64,000 nucleotides of DNA from NCBI GenBank assembly GCA_035489435.1, contig DATHKG010000161.1. One strand, given 5' to 3'. A program made the translations under genes and the position numbers. The notes below the pieces were generated by a model. The model did no database searches. It saw only the letters and a list, made by a program, of their open reading frames with translations, and was not told the DNA's origin. The DNA comes from DATHKG01 sp035489435 (lineage in GTDB: Bacteria; Bacteroidota; Bacteroidia; Chitinophagales; Chitinophagaceae). This document shows positions 1 through 7,700 of the stretch, one piece after another; within the stretch, counting starts at the first letter, position 1; each line of letters opens with the position of its first letter.

Positions 1-167
1 GCGAAGCTTCAGACAGTAAAATAAAATCCGATCTTTCATTCTCAAAAGCATTACCACTCCGGCTTTTCCAGAAGGAAGTCGCCCGAGGACACCGATCGGG
101 GACGGGCAAAAAAAAATAGTCACAAAACGACTGTTACCCTTAATTTTACAGCTCATTAAAATTGCCT

Positions 168-1169
168 ATGCCGCAGGATAAAAACCGACAGTTTCTGGAT
201 TTCGAAAAACCGATCAAAGATTTGTTTGACCACATTGAAATTCAAAAACAACAGGCTGAAAAAAGTAAAATAGACGCAACAGATCATATACAGAAACTCG
301 AAGCAACTATTATAGAAAGACGCCGGGAAATTACTCAGCAACTCACGCCATGGCAAAAAGTACAGCTAAGCAGGCATCCGGACCGCCCGTATACGCTTAA
401 GTATATTGAAAAAATGTGTACCGATTTTGTGGAGCTCCATGGTGACCGGAATGTGAAAGATGACAAGGCTATGGTTGGTGGATTTGCTTCCCTGGATGGA
501 CAAACCGTAATGATCATAGGTCAACAGAAAGGTATAAATACGAAAATGAGACAATTGCGGAACTTTGGGATGGCAAACCCCGAAGGGTACCGGAAGGCAC
601 TTCGCCTGATGAAACTGGCTGAAAAGTTTAATAAACCTGTGATCACCCTGATCGATACACCGGGAGCTTATCCGGGTCTCGAAGCCGAAGAACGTGGCCA
701 GGGGGAAGCAATCGCCAGGAACATTTATGAAATGATGCGGCTTAAGGTTCCTGTTATCTGTGTGATCATTGGCGAAGGTGCTTCAGGTGGTGCTTTAGGT
801 GTAGGCGTTGGAGATCGTGTGTTTATGCTGGAGAACACCTGGTATACAGTTATCTCTCCGGAGAGCTGTAGTTCAATTCTCTGGCGGTCATGGGATCAGA
901 AAGAAAAAGCAGCTGAACAACTTAAACTTACACCGGATCATATGTATCAGTTTGGCCTGATAGACGCAATAATTCCTGAACCCATCGGGGGAGCACATTG
1001 GGATTATACTCAGGCGGCCATGCTTCTTAAAGCACAATTATTGAAATCACTTGAAGAACTTAAGGCAATCCCGCCAAAAACAAGGGTGGAGAAGCGGATC
1101 GAAAAGTATGGTAAGATGGGCTTCTATGATGAAATCCCCGCCGGTGTTTATATAAAGGAACACGATTAA
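168..1169 (+). CDS. accA: Acetyl-CoA carboxylase carboxyltransferase subunit alpha
   Basis: AccA forms, with AccD, the carboxyltransferase half of acetyl-CoA carboxylase and helps transfer the carboxyl group from biotin to acetyl-CoA, giving malonyl-CoA for fatty acid synthesis in the cytoplasm. The N-terminal FLDFEKPIKDL stretch is the family signature, and the crotonase-fold core contains LIDTPGAYPG and GEGASGGALG, the oxyanion and CoA-binding glycine loops. About 333 residues is the usual length. The reading frame can also start at a TTG two codons earlier (162); the ATG at 168 is preferred. dapA follows 39 nt later on the same strand, so the two are probably co-transcribed. The first 167 bases of the window hold no gene I can support. 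Confidence 0.96.
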   Translation: MPQDKNRQFLDFEKPIKDLFDHIEIQKQQAEKSKIDATDHIQKLEATIIERRREITQQLTPWQKVQLSRHPDRPYTLKYIEKMCTDFVELHGDRNVKDDKAMVGGFASLDGQTVMIIGQQKGINTKMRQLRNFGMANPEGYRKALRLMKLAEKFNKPVITLIDTPGAYPGLEAEERGQGEAIARNIYEMMRLKVPVICVIIGEGASGGALGVGVGDRVFMLENTWYTVISPESCSSILWRSWDQKEKAAEQLKLTPDHMYQFGLIDAIIPEPIGGAHWDYTQAAMLLKAQLLKSLEELKAIPPKTRVEKRIEKYGKMGFYDEIPAGVYIKEHD

Positions 1170-1208
1170 GTTCAAATCAATCAATTATCATTATCTAATA
1201 ACAATCTC

Positions 1209-2102
1209 TTGGCCATTCAAAACAAACTCCTCACTGCTTTAAGGGGCACAGGTGTAGCAATTATAACTCCGTTCAAATCAAATTTTGAAGTAGATCTCCA
1301 GGCACTTGGTAACATGATCGATTATGTTATCAAGGGTGGTGTTGAATATATCGTAACATTAGGAACTACCGGTGAAACACCAACAATCAGCAAGGAAGAA
1401 AAGATAGCCATCATTCGGTATACTTATGAAAAAGTAAGTAATCGTATACCAGTCATTGTTGGCATTGGCGGCAACAATACACAGGAAATAATAAATGACC
1501 TGCAAACTTTTCCGTTGGCCAAAGCCATGGCAGTTTTGAGTGCAAGTCCCTACTATAGCAAACCATCTCAACAGGGATTATTTGAACATTATAAGGCGCT
1601 GGCAGAAGCTTCACCAAGGCCGATATTACTATATAATGTGCCGGGAAGAACCGGTCGCAACATGACCTCTGCCACCACTCTCCGCCTTGCCAGGGAGGTT
1701 CCGAATATCGTGGGTATAAAAGAGGCCAGTGGCGATATGGCACAATGCATGGAACTGCTTCGTGACCGTCCTGCTGACTTTCTTGTAATCAGTGGTGATG
1801 ATGCGCTGACATTGCCACAAATTGCCTGTGGGATGGATGGTGTGATCAGCGTTGCAGCGAATTGTTTTGCCAGGGAATTCACAGATATGGTAAGATTTTG
1901 CCTTAAAGGCGATTTCAGGTCCGCAAAAACGCTGAATGACAAACTAATTGCGGGCTATGAATTGTTGTTTGCCGAAAATAACCCCGCCGGTGTAAAGGCA
2001 TTCTGTTATGAACTGGGCCTGATAGAAAATTATCTCCGTTTGCCGGTTACTGTAGTAAGCGAAGAATTACATCAAAAAATCAGGACTTACCTGGTGAAAT
2101 GA
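1209..2102 (+). CDS. dapA: 4-hydroxy-tetrahydrodipicolinate synthase
   Basis: DapA condenses pyruvate with aspartate semialdehyde, the first committed step of the lysine/diaminopimelate pathway. The TIM-barrel signatures are present: GTTGET at residues 52-57, YNVPGRTG at about 142-149 with the catalytic Tyr, and the Schiff-base lysine K171 in GIKEAS. The length of 297 residues is typical. The start is a TTG at 1209; there is no ATG or GTG between the in-frame stop at 1167-1169, which is the accA stop, and this codon, so a TTG start is the best reading. It lies directly downstream of accA and ends 7 nt from the convergent transporter gene. Confidence 0.95.
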   Translation: MAIQNKLLTALRGTGVAIITPFKSNFEVDLQALGNMIDYVIKGGVEYIVTLGTTGETPTISKEEKIAIIRYTYEKVSNRIPVIVGIGGNNTQEIINDLQTFPLAKAMAVLSASPYYSKPSQQGLFEHYKALAEASPRPILLYNVPGRTGRNMTSATTLRLAREVPNIVGIKEASGDMAQCMELLRDRPADFLVISGDDALTLPQIACGMDGVISVAANCFAREFTDMVRFCLKGDFRSAKTLNDKLIAGYELLFAENNPAGVKAFCYELGLIENYLRLPVTVVSEELHQKIRTYLVK

Positions 2103-2108
2103 TGTTGC

Positions 2109-3464
2109 TTAAGATAGCTTTGCCACTCCCAATAAAGCAACCATCAAAATTGCAATAATACTTAACCAGAAACAGATCTCATATAGTAACCCTGCCTTGA
2201 AAAAGGCCAGGCGTCTTTTATGAAAAATGATAGCGGCAAAAACAACCACCAACAGCATCACTGAACCCACGACACCCCCAAACAGTATCATAATAACAGG
2301 GAGGTTTATAAAAATGAAAGTGAAGAGCCAGATTACCGGGAACACCCAGCTCAGAATGGCTATCATTTTTTTTCTCTCGGCCGTGTTATGAAAATTAATC
2401 CAGCCCAGTTGGCCGAATATATCAGAGAATAACCTGGACCAGGCAGCAAGCGTTGCAAAAACACTTGAAAACAGCACAAAGAAAGCACCAACGAGATAGG
2501 CAGATTTTATTCCGCTGCCGAGTGATTGTGTATAAATTAAAGCCAGCGTTTCTATCACTTCATTGCCCTCAGGCACCAGGCCACGCCTGTGTAACACTGC
2601 CGCCCCGAGCAGGTAAAACGCCGCTGTAACCAGTGTGTATATTACCATCGCTACAAAAGCATCGAGGTACATCACTTTAATCCATCCCCGGGCTCTCTTT
2701 TTCCATGCTTCATCTGGTGTTTTAGGACCCGCAAAAGCAGCATATCCTTTTTCGAGGCACCAGTAATTGTAGGCAATAATCTCATCACTCCCAACTCCTG
2801 TAATTCCAAAAGCAGCAATTGCAATAACCACCAGGCTCGCGGGTAGTTTTAATTTAAGGCCGCTTAATAGTTCAGCACCTGAAATATTGTATTCTGAAAA
2901 ATTAAGCGCAATAAGCGAAGCAAAAGTGAGTAGCGTAAACAAAGCTATCATCACGAGTGACGACTTTTCAATCAATCCATACAAGCCGCGGTATATAAGC
3001 AGAAAAGCAAGAACCGAAATAATAACGGCCCATACAATGACGCTTATTGATGGGAACAACATACTCATCACAATGGCTGTGCCTCCCAGCATCCCGCCAA
3101 CCTGGACGACCTTGAGCAGTGTGAGTAAAAAGATTGCCCAAACAGCCCAACTTGCTTTTCCCAGGCGAAGGCCTGGCAACGTATTGAAAGACTTCATGGC
3201 TGTTTCACCGGTAAGTATTGCATACTTGCCGAACTCGAGCTGTATCGCAACTTTTACAAGACAACTGACGATGATAATCCAAAACGCTGTAAAACCGGCC
3301 TTCGCCCCGAGCGTGGTGGTAGCAATTAATTCTCCGGAACCTACAATAGATGCAGATAAAATAAATCCAGGACCAAGAAATTTCAGGGATGAGCTGATAC
3401 TTCGCGGCGGCTCCCTGGTGGTAGCAGCAGTGGCGGTGTAATGATCAGGTTTGAGTTCGGTCAA
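2109..3464 (-). CDS. Nramp-fold divalent cation transporter, divergent binding site
   Basis: An integral membrane protein with about 11 hydrophobic segments and the general layout of the Nramp/MntH family (LeuT fold). The first membrane helix reads FLGPGFILSASIVGSGEL, which aligns with the canonical helix 1, but the metal-binding DPGN is replaced by GSGE. In the helix-6 region the canonical MPHN is replaced by GVGSDE. The Asp, Asn and Met that coordinate Mn/Fe in canonical members are therefore missing, and the substrate cannot be assigned as Mn2+. It could be an Nramp-related carrier for Mg2+, another cation or a small organic substrate. The start codon is TTG at 3464; there is no nearby ATG. 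The gene is convergent with dapA and downstream of rnz. Confidence 0.8.
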   Translation of the reverse strand: MTELKPDHYTATAATTREPPRSISSSLKFLGPGFILSASIVGSGELIATTTLGAKAGFTAFWIIIVSCLVKVAIQLEFGKYAILTGETAMKSFNTLPGLRLGKASWAVWAIFLLTLLKVVQVGGMLGGTAIVMSMLFPSISVIVWAVIISVLAFLLIYRGLYGLIEKSSLVMIALFTLLTFASLIALNFSEYNISGAELLSGLKLKLPASLVVIAIAAFGITGVGSDEIIAYNYWCLEKGYAAFAGPKTPDEAWKKRARGWIKVMYLDAFVAMVIYTLVTAAFYLLGAAVLHRRGLVPEGNEVIETLALIYTQSLGSGIKSAYLVGAFFVLFSSVFATLAAWSRLFSDIFGQLGWINFHNTAERKKMIAILSWVFPVIWLFTFIFINLPVIMILFGGVVGSVMLLVVVFAAIIFHKRRLAFFKAGLLYEICFWLSIIAILMVALLGVAKLS

Positions 3465-3502
3465 GGAGTTTGTTTTCGTATGACAATGAAAAAAAGTTAT
3501 TA

Positions 3503-3534
3503 TAATAAACCCATATCAAGAATAAACCATATCA
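3503..3534 (-). repeat. 16-bp tandem duplication starting at the rnz stop codon
   Basis: On the minus strand the rnz stop opens a unit TGATATGGTTTATTCT, followed exactly 16 nt later by TGATATGGGTTTATTA. The two copies share TGATATGG and, with a one-base shift, TTTATT. The stop codon is the first three bases of the first unit. It is one of several arrays in this window that begin at a stop codon. Confidence 0.7.
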
Positions 3535-4437
3535 GGGCACTTTAAAGGTTACTCCTTCAATAGCAAGATCAGTGTCTGCAAACACCTCCCTGGCTTCCTG
3601 TTGAAATATATCGAGTTTGTCGTATTTGGAACTGAAATGCCCGATGAGTAAACGCCCGACATTTGCCTTTTTTGCGATTGTGGCAGCTTGCCAGGTCGTT
3701 GAATGGAATCGACTATAGGCCCTTTCAGCCAGGTCTTTCAGATAAGTTGTTTCGTGATAAAGCAGGTCAACATTTTTGACCTTCTCAATCAGGTCTTCGT
3801 CGTACAGTGTATCCGCGCAGAAAGCATAAGACTTCGGACGGGGAGCCTCTTCAGTAACTGTTTCGTTAAAAATCACCCTGCCGTCCTTAGTAATATAATT
3901 TTCGCCAAATTTGAGACGGTCGTAGAAAATCGCCGGAATTCCTTGCTGAACCGCCTTTTCAGGATTTATTCGTCTTGGTGCTTTGACTTGTTGGAAACGG
4001 AAACCATAACATTCCACGCGATGTTTCGTCGCAAAACATTCTACCTGGAACCTATCATTTCTTATCAGGATCCCGTCTTTTTCAAGAGGATGAAAATGCA
4101 GTTGATAGGGAAGAACTGTGTTTGCTGCTTTGAACTGCAGATTGAGTATTTCTTTCAGTGGTGCCGGCGCGAACAAATGGAGTTCATGTTCCCTTTGCAA
4201 CAATCCCATACTGTTCAGGAAACCCGGAAGTCCAAAATAATGATCACCATGCAGATGTGAAATAAAAATATGGTTGATTCTTCCCCACCGGATTCGGTAT
4301 TTGGAAAGTTGAACCTGGGTGCCTTCCCCACAATCAACCAGGAATAACTGATCATCCAGCGTTACAAGCTGGGCCGTCGGATGCCGGTCGTAAGCCGGCA
4401 AGGCGGAGTTATTCCCTAAAATGGTGACTGCGAGCAT
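3532..4437 (-). CDS. rnz: Ribonuclease Z (tRNA 3' endonuclease)
   Basis: RNase Z cleaves the 3' trailer of precursor tRNAs; this matters here because several tRNA genes in the window (both Thr, Tyr) do not encode CCA. It is a metallo-beta-lactamase fold protein of about 301 residues, the short bacterial form. The zinc motif HLHGDH is at residues 61-66, with further ligands in ATKHRVECYGF, FCADT and the C-terminal LIGHFSSKY. The reading frame extends two codons upstream to a TTG, but that codon lies inside a promoter-like element, so the ATG at 4437 is chosen. Its stop codon begins a 16-bp tandem duplication. Confidence 0.94.
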   Translation of the reverse strand: MLAVTILGNNSALPAYDRHPTAQLVTLDDQLFLVDCGEGTQVQLSKYRIRWGRINHIFISHLHGDHYFGLPGFLNSMGLLQREHELHLFAPAPLKEILNLQFKAANTVLPYQLHFHPLEKDGILIRNDRFQVECFATKHRVECYGFRFQQVKAPRRINPEKAVQQGIPAIFYDRLKFGENYITKDGRVIFNETVTEEAPRPKSYAFCADTLYDEDLIEKVKNVDLLYHETTYLKDLAERAYSRFHSTTWQAATIAKKANVGRLLIGHFSSKYDKLDIFQQEAREVFADTDLAIEGVTFKVP

Positions 4438-4440
4438 CTG

Positions 4441-4448
4441 CAAATTTA
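4441..4448 (-). promoter_or_regulatory. Candidate -7 element abutting the rnz start
   Basis: The minus strand reads TAAATTTG, an exact match to the Bacteroidota -7 consensus TAnnTTTG, ending only 3 nt before the ATG at 4437. No clear TTG is seen at the -33 position. If used, the transcript would be leaderless or nearly so. Chance occurrence of an 8-base motif is possible. Confidence 0.35.
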
Positions 4449-4548
4449 TAAGGTAACGATCATATCCTTCTTCCAGCCGCGGTCCAAACTGCTACATAAG
4501 ATTGTAAAATAACAATTTACGGGAAGTCTCGCAACTTCCGATTCATTA

Positions 4549-4565
4549 TTGCATTTAAAATGCAA
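4549..4565. promoter_or_regulatory. Perfect 8-bp inverted repeat between rnz and the CHRD gene
   Basis: TTGCATTT, one base, AAATGCAA: a perfect palindrome of 8-bp arms with a 1-nt centre in the 264-base divergent region. It has the shape of a repressor or activator site for either flanking gene. A second weaker inverted repeat (GGAAGT / ACTTCC) lies just upstream at about 4521-4539. No regulator can be named. Confidence 0.35.
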
Positions 4566-4701
4566 ATGGTGTGCTGAAGGGTGAGATTCATAAAGCCAGC
4601 GTTCAAAAACATTGCATAGAATTCCTTAATATTAAAGCAACCCCTCACTAAGGAACTCCGTTTACTCTACTTAGGTCATTATAACCTATAAACTTTTCAG
4701 C

Positions 4702-5175
4702 ATGAAATCAAAAGCCTATTTACTATTAGCAGCTACTTTTTTACTGTCATCCCTGACTGCCTGTGATAAAGATGATGATGATGATAAAACCAATCCGAAC
4801 ATTGTCACAAAAACAGGACTAGCCATAACCGGAGCCCAGGAAGTCCCGGCCAAAACAAGCCCGGCTAGCGGCACCCTTGATGTCACTTATGATAAGTCGA
4901 CAAAGATGCTTTCTTTCACTGTAGTTTACCAGGCGCTCACTGGTGCACCAACAGGTGCTCATATCCACGGTCCCGCGGCAAAAGGTACTAATGCAAGCAT
5001 CAAATATGACTTCTTTGCCATTTTTCCAAAAACACTGGCTGGCGCATTTTCCGACAAGGTCCTTGTTGACGGCGTCAAATTGAAGGAAGATAGTTTACTT
5101 GCCGGGTTTTACTATGTGAATATTCATACTCCCACAAACCCGGGAGGAGAGATAAGAGGACAAATAGAGTGGTAA
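4702..5175 (+). CDS. CHRD-domain surface lipoprotein
   Basis: A 157-residue lipoprotein. Residues 1-20 form a signal peptide ending in a lipobox (SLTAC, Cys at 21). The mature start is CDKDDDDDK, an acidic run right after the lipid-anchored cysteine that resembles the Bacteroidota lipoprotein export signal, so it is predicted to be exposed on the cell surface. The rest is one CHRD domain, as shown by the opening ITGAQEVP, the central GAHIHGPA and the closing YYVNIHTPTNPGGEIRGQI. The domain is named from chordin; its bacterial function is not established. The gene stands alone, with no partner on its strand. Its last codons and stop fall in the first unit of a heptamer array. Confidence 0.88.
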   Translation: MKSKAYLLLAATFLLSSLTACDKDDDDDKTNPNIVTKTGLAITGAQEVPAKTSPASGTLDVTYDKSTKMLSFTVVYQALTGAPTGAHIHGPAAKGTNASIKYDFFAIFPKTLAGAFSDKVLVDGVKLKEDSLLAGFYYVNIHTPTNPGGEIRGQIEW

Positions 5176-5223
5176 GTTGTAAGTGGTAAGAGGTAAGTTG
5201 TAAGTGATGAGTGGTGAGTGTAG
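5168..5223 (+). repeat. Degenerate heptamer array overlapping the CHRD gene stop
   Basis: Eight head-to-tail 7-bp units: AGTGGTA, AGTTGTA, AGTGGTA, AGAGGTA, AGTTGTA, AGTGATG, AGTGGTG, AGTGTAG. The first unit holds the last sense codon and the start of the TAA stop of the CHRD gene. The pattern fades out by about 5240. The same family occurs in the opposite orientation at 5664-5762 and again at 47021-47100. Confidence 0.85.
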
Positions 5224-5418
5224 TGATTGAGTCATGAATGTAATGACGGTTTAATGAATGATTGTGGGATGACTCATAACAACCGGCGTTGTGAACCGTT
5301 TGGAATAAAATCCCAAATCGCAGAATTTTTGGTTGATGCATAATCACCGCATGTATATCCTTGAACTTGTACATCTGGTTCTTGTACAGTTCCTATATTA
5401 TTTGATTTCGGGCAGGTC

Positions 5419-5512
5419 TATTTTGTGAAATCCCCCTTTCACAAAATAACAATAACCGCGTAGAAAAGAACAGGTGCCGGCTTAATTAGAATAGCCAGGC
5501 ACCTGCTTTTTT
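5419..5512 (+). ncRNA. Candidate structured small RNA (two hairpins, second a terminator)
   Basis: Two strong hairpins are only 22 nt apart in a gene-free stretch. The first (5419-5448) is a perfect 12-bp stem, TATTTTGTGAAA / TTTCACAAAATA, closing a six-base pyrimidine loop TCCCCC. The second (5471-5512) is a terminator with a T run. A promoter-like TATTATTTG lies at about 5396-5404. No reading frame of note covers it. It could be a small RNA or merely the 3' end of a longer transcript from the CHRD gene. I cannot assign it to a known RNA family. Confidence 0.35.
5471..5512 (+). terminator. Rho-independent terminator
   Basis: The stem CAGGTGCCGGC pairs with GCCaGGCACCTG (one bulged base) around a 12-nt loop, followed by TTTTTT. 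It ends either a transcript from the CHRD gene about 300 bases upstream or the candidate small RNA. Confidence 0.8.
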
Positions 5513-5663
5513 ATAGCTCAAACCTTTCGATCAAACTTCTAACTTGCTGCCCGATAGTTTACCGTGGTTCATCCCGGGATATGCGAAACAAACGCTATCG
5601 TGCTTGTATATATTCGGAGTTTATGAGCAATCATAAATAATATTCATGATTATACATCCATAT

Positions 5664-5762
5664 CTCATAACTCATAACTCAACCACACACTCACCACCAC
5701 TTACCACTTACCACTTCACTCACCACTTCACTCATAATTCATAATTCATAACTCATAACTAT
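5664..5762 (-). repeat. Second heptamer array, inverted relative to the first
   Basis: About 14 degenerate 7-bp units such as CTCATAA, ACTTACC, ATAATTC and ATAACTC. The reverse complement (TTATGAG, GGTAAGT) is the same family as the array at 5168-5223. The two arrays form an inverted pair enclosing about 440 bases that include the candidate small RNA. The array ends about 55 bases before the nucleotidyltransferase gene. Confidence 0.8.
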
Positions 5763-5816
5763 ATTAAGCAACCAATTCGCGCACAAACCGTATTATTTAC
5801 CAAACCCCAACCTGTT

Positions 5817-6749
5817 TTGTGCGTTAAAAAAGAAATATTAGCTACCCTCTCCTATTTCGATTTGTTTAGCTATCCACTAACCTCGATTGAAATTGTCAAA
5901 TTTCTTGGCATCGGATGTAGTGTACAGGAAATCTCACACCCTTTGCTAGAACTGGAACAGGAAGAGTCGATATTTAAACTGGATGAATTTTACTCTTTGC
6001 AAAACAATCCCGCATTGGTCACAAGAAGAAAAGATGGCAACTTAAAAGCACGTCAGCAGCTGGCTACCGCTGATAAAATCGCTTCTTTCCTGGCTGGTTT
6101 TCCTTTTGTAACCGGTATAGCAGTGTCTGGTTCATTGTCTAAAAACTTCGCCGATGAGAAATCGGATATTGATTTTTTTATTGTCACGAAATCAAACCGG
6201 CTTTGGTTAGCAAGAACCTTTATGCATATATTTAAAAAGCTCACTTTCCTGGTAGGCAAGCAGGATTACTTTTGCATGAATTATTATATCGATCATGAAA
6301 TGCTCAGGATCAAAGAGCAGAATATTTATACAGCAATAGAAGTAGCGACATTAATGCCGCTCAGGGGAATAGAAACTTTCGGCCTCTTCTTTCAACATAA
6401 TAAATGGGTCAGTGAATTTCTGCCGAATCATAACATGCATATAACTTATGTGAAGGCAAACAAAGATTCATTTATTAAAAAAGTCACCGAGTTTATATTA
6501 AACAACCCTGCCGGGAATTATCTTGATAGCCTCCTCATGAAGATAACCTCAAAAAAATGGGGGGAAAAAACCAGACGAAGAAAGCTGAACAAAAACGGCA
6601 ACGTTATGGGGATGGATGCATACAAACACTATGCAAAACCGTTACCTGCCAACTTCCAGCTCAAGTTGCTCCAACGGTATGAAATGAAACTTTATGCATT
6701 GTACAGGCAATTTGAAGAAAAGGCAGAAAAGAATATCCTGAACAGCTGA
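5817..6749 (+). CDS. Nucleotidyltransferase-fold protein (MNT-like)
   Basis: A soluble protein of 310 residues. Residues 1-80 look like a helical or winged-helix N-terminal part. The centre has the nucleotidyltransferase signature, GSLSKN at 105-110 and SDIDFF at 116-121, i.e. the Gly-Ser plus Asp-x-Asp metal-binding pattern of the polymerase-beta superfamily. The C-terminal half is basic and helical and not recognised. The substrate could be a small molecule, a sugar or a protein. The best start is TTG at 5817; the frame is open further upstream but without ATG or GTG. It borders the radical SAM/methyltransferase operon, convergent with it, and may belong to the same pathway. Its stop codon opens a 17-bp array. 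Confidence 0.7.
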   Translation: MCVKKEILATLSYFDLFSYPLTSIEIVKFLGIGCSVQEISHPLLELEQEESIFKLDEFYSLQNNPALVTRRKDGNLKARQQLATADKIASFLAGFPFVTGIAVSGSLSKNFADEKSDIDFFIVTKSNRLWLARTFMHIFKKLTFLVGKQDYFCMNYYIDHEMLRIKEQNIYTAIEVATLMPLRGIETFGLFFQHNKWVSEFLPNHNMHITYVKANKDSFIKKVTEFILNNPAGNYLDSLLMKITSKKWGEKTRRRKLNKNGNVMGMDAYKHYAKPLPANFQLKLLQRYEMKLYALYRQFEEKAEKNILNS

Positions 6750-6814
6750 TAGTTTTAACGTTGTGATCGTTTTAGCCTCGTGATAGTTTTTACCTTTTGA
6801 TAGTTTTAACCCTG
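6747..6814 (+). repeat. 17-bp x4 tandem array starting at the nucleotidyltransferase stop
   Basis: The units are TGATAGTTTTAACGTTG, TGATCGTTTTAGCCTCG, TGATAGTTTTTACCTTT and TGATAGTTTTAACCCTG. The first TGA is the stop codon of the gene, so the array begins exactly there. The 17-bp period is not a multiple of three, so the array did not arise under a coding constraint. Confidence 0.9.
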
Positions 6815-6875
6815 AAGTCAATAAGGGATTTTCAAAGACCATGCAAGCAGGAAAAATGAAGCTAAGAGCCAATGC

Positions 6876-7700
6876 TTAACTGCGCTTTTGAAGTGTTATG
6901 ATAAAATAATCGCCCATATATTTCCAGGGATAAGCAGATTTTTTTCTGTTTTCCTGCCGGCATAAATAAGCAAATATTCGCGGATGTTTTTCCGGGAATC
7001 CCTGGAGATAAGAAGGTGGTACAATCGTGCATAAACCCTCGAGTGCAACAGTGGAAAATTGATCCTTTAAAGTATTGATGATAAAAGACGGATTATAATA
7101 CCAGCATTTAAAGTTTTTTCCTTCAGCACGCGCTTGTCTACCATCGCCACTAAAAAATCTTCTGAAGGCAGTACGAAACTTTCCTTTAAAAATCAGCAAG
7201 CTTTCCCACAAACAAAATTTTGAAATGATTACGAGCGTCAGGAAACCTCCGGGTTTAATCAGTGGAGTTAAATCAGCTAATACTTTATTTAAATCACCTG
7301 TGCAATTCAGACCACCAAAGTTTGAGTAAACATAATCAAACGGGCCTTTGTTTTTCAGATTCGACAGCTTTGTAAATGAACATTGCTCTACGGTAATGAC
7401 ATCACTTCCGGGGCGGACTGACTTTTTCTGCATTAACTCATCCAGCATACCTGAAGACATATCGGTTGCGTGTACCCTGAAACCATGTCTGGCAAAATAA
7501 AAAGCATCTTCACCTGTACCGCAATTAAGCTCCAGCAATTCGCTCCCCGTTTTGAGATACTTGCTGATATGTTGCCGAACCCTTGTCCTTTTATAAGCAA
7601 TCATAGAATCATCACCATATAGTTTGTCAAACATCACCGACTGAGCCGTGAAGGCTTCTTCCACCTGTTTCTCATTGATATCGCGAATAGGGTTATTCAT
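6876..7700 (-). CDS. Class I SAM-dependent methyltransferase
   Basis: A 274-residue Rossmann-fold methyltransferase. Motif I, LELNCGTGEDAF at about 56-67, binds S-adenosylmethionine, followed by an acidic residue in VHATDMS. The downstream YVYSNFGGLNC fits motif IV. The C-terminal half, with a hydrophobic patch, probably binds the acceptor. It is the last gene of the operon and its ATG overlaps the TGA of the radical SAM gene upstream (ATGA), which implies translational coupling. The substrate is unknown; a small molecule or lipid made by the neighbouring enzymes is likely, rather than RNA. Confidence 0.82.
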   Translation of the reverse strand: MNNPIRDINEKQVEEAFTAQSVMFDKLYGDDSMIAYKRTRVRQHISKYLKTGSELLELNCGTGEDAFYFARHGFRVHATDMSSGMLDELMQKKSVRPGSDVITVEQCSFTKLSNLKNKGPFDYVYSNFGGLNCTGDLNKVLADLTPLIKPGGFLTLVIISKFCLWESLLIFKGKFRTAFRRFFSGDGRQARAEGKNFKCWYYNPSFIINTLKDQFSTVALEGLCTIVPPSYLQGFPEKHPRIFAYLCRQENRKKSAYPWKYMGDYFIITLQKRS

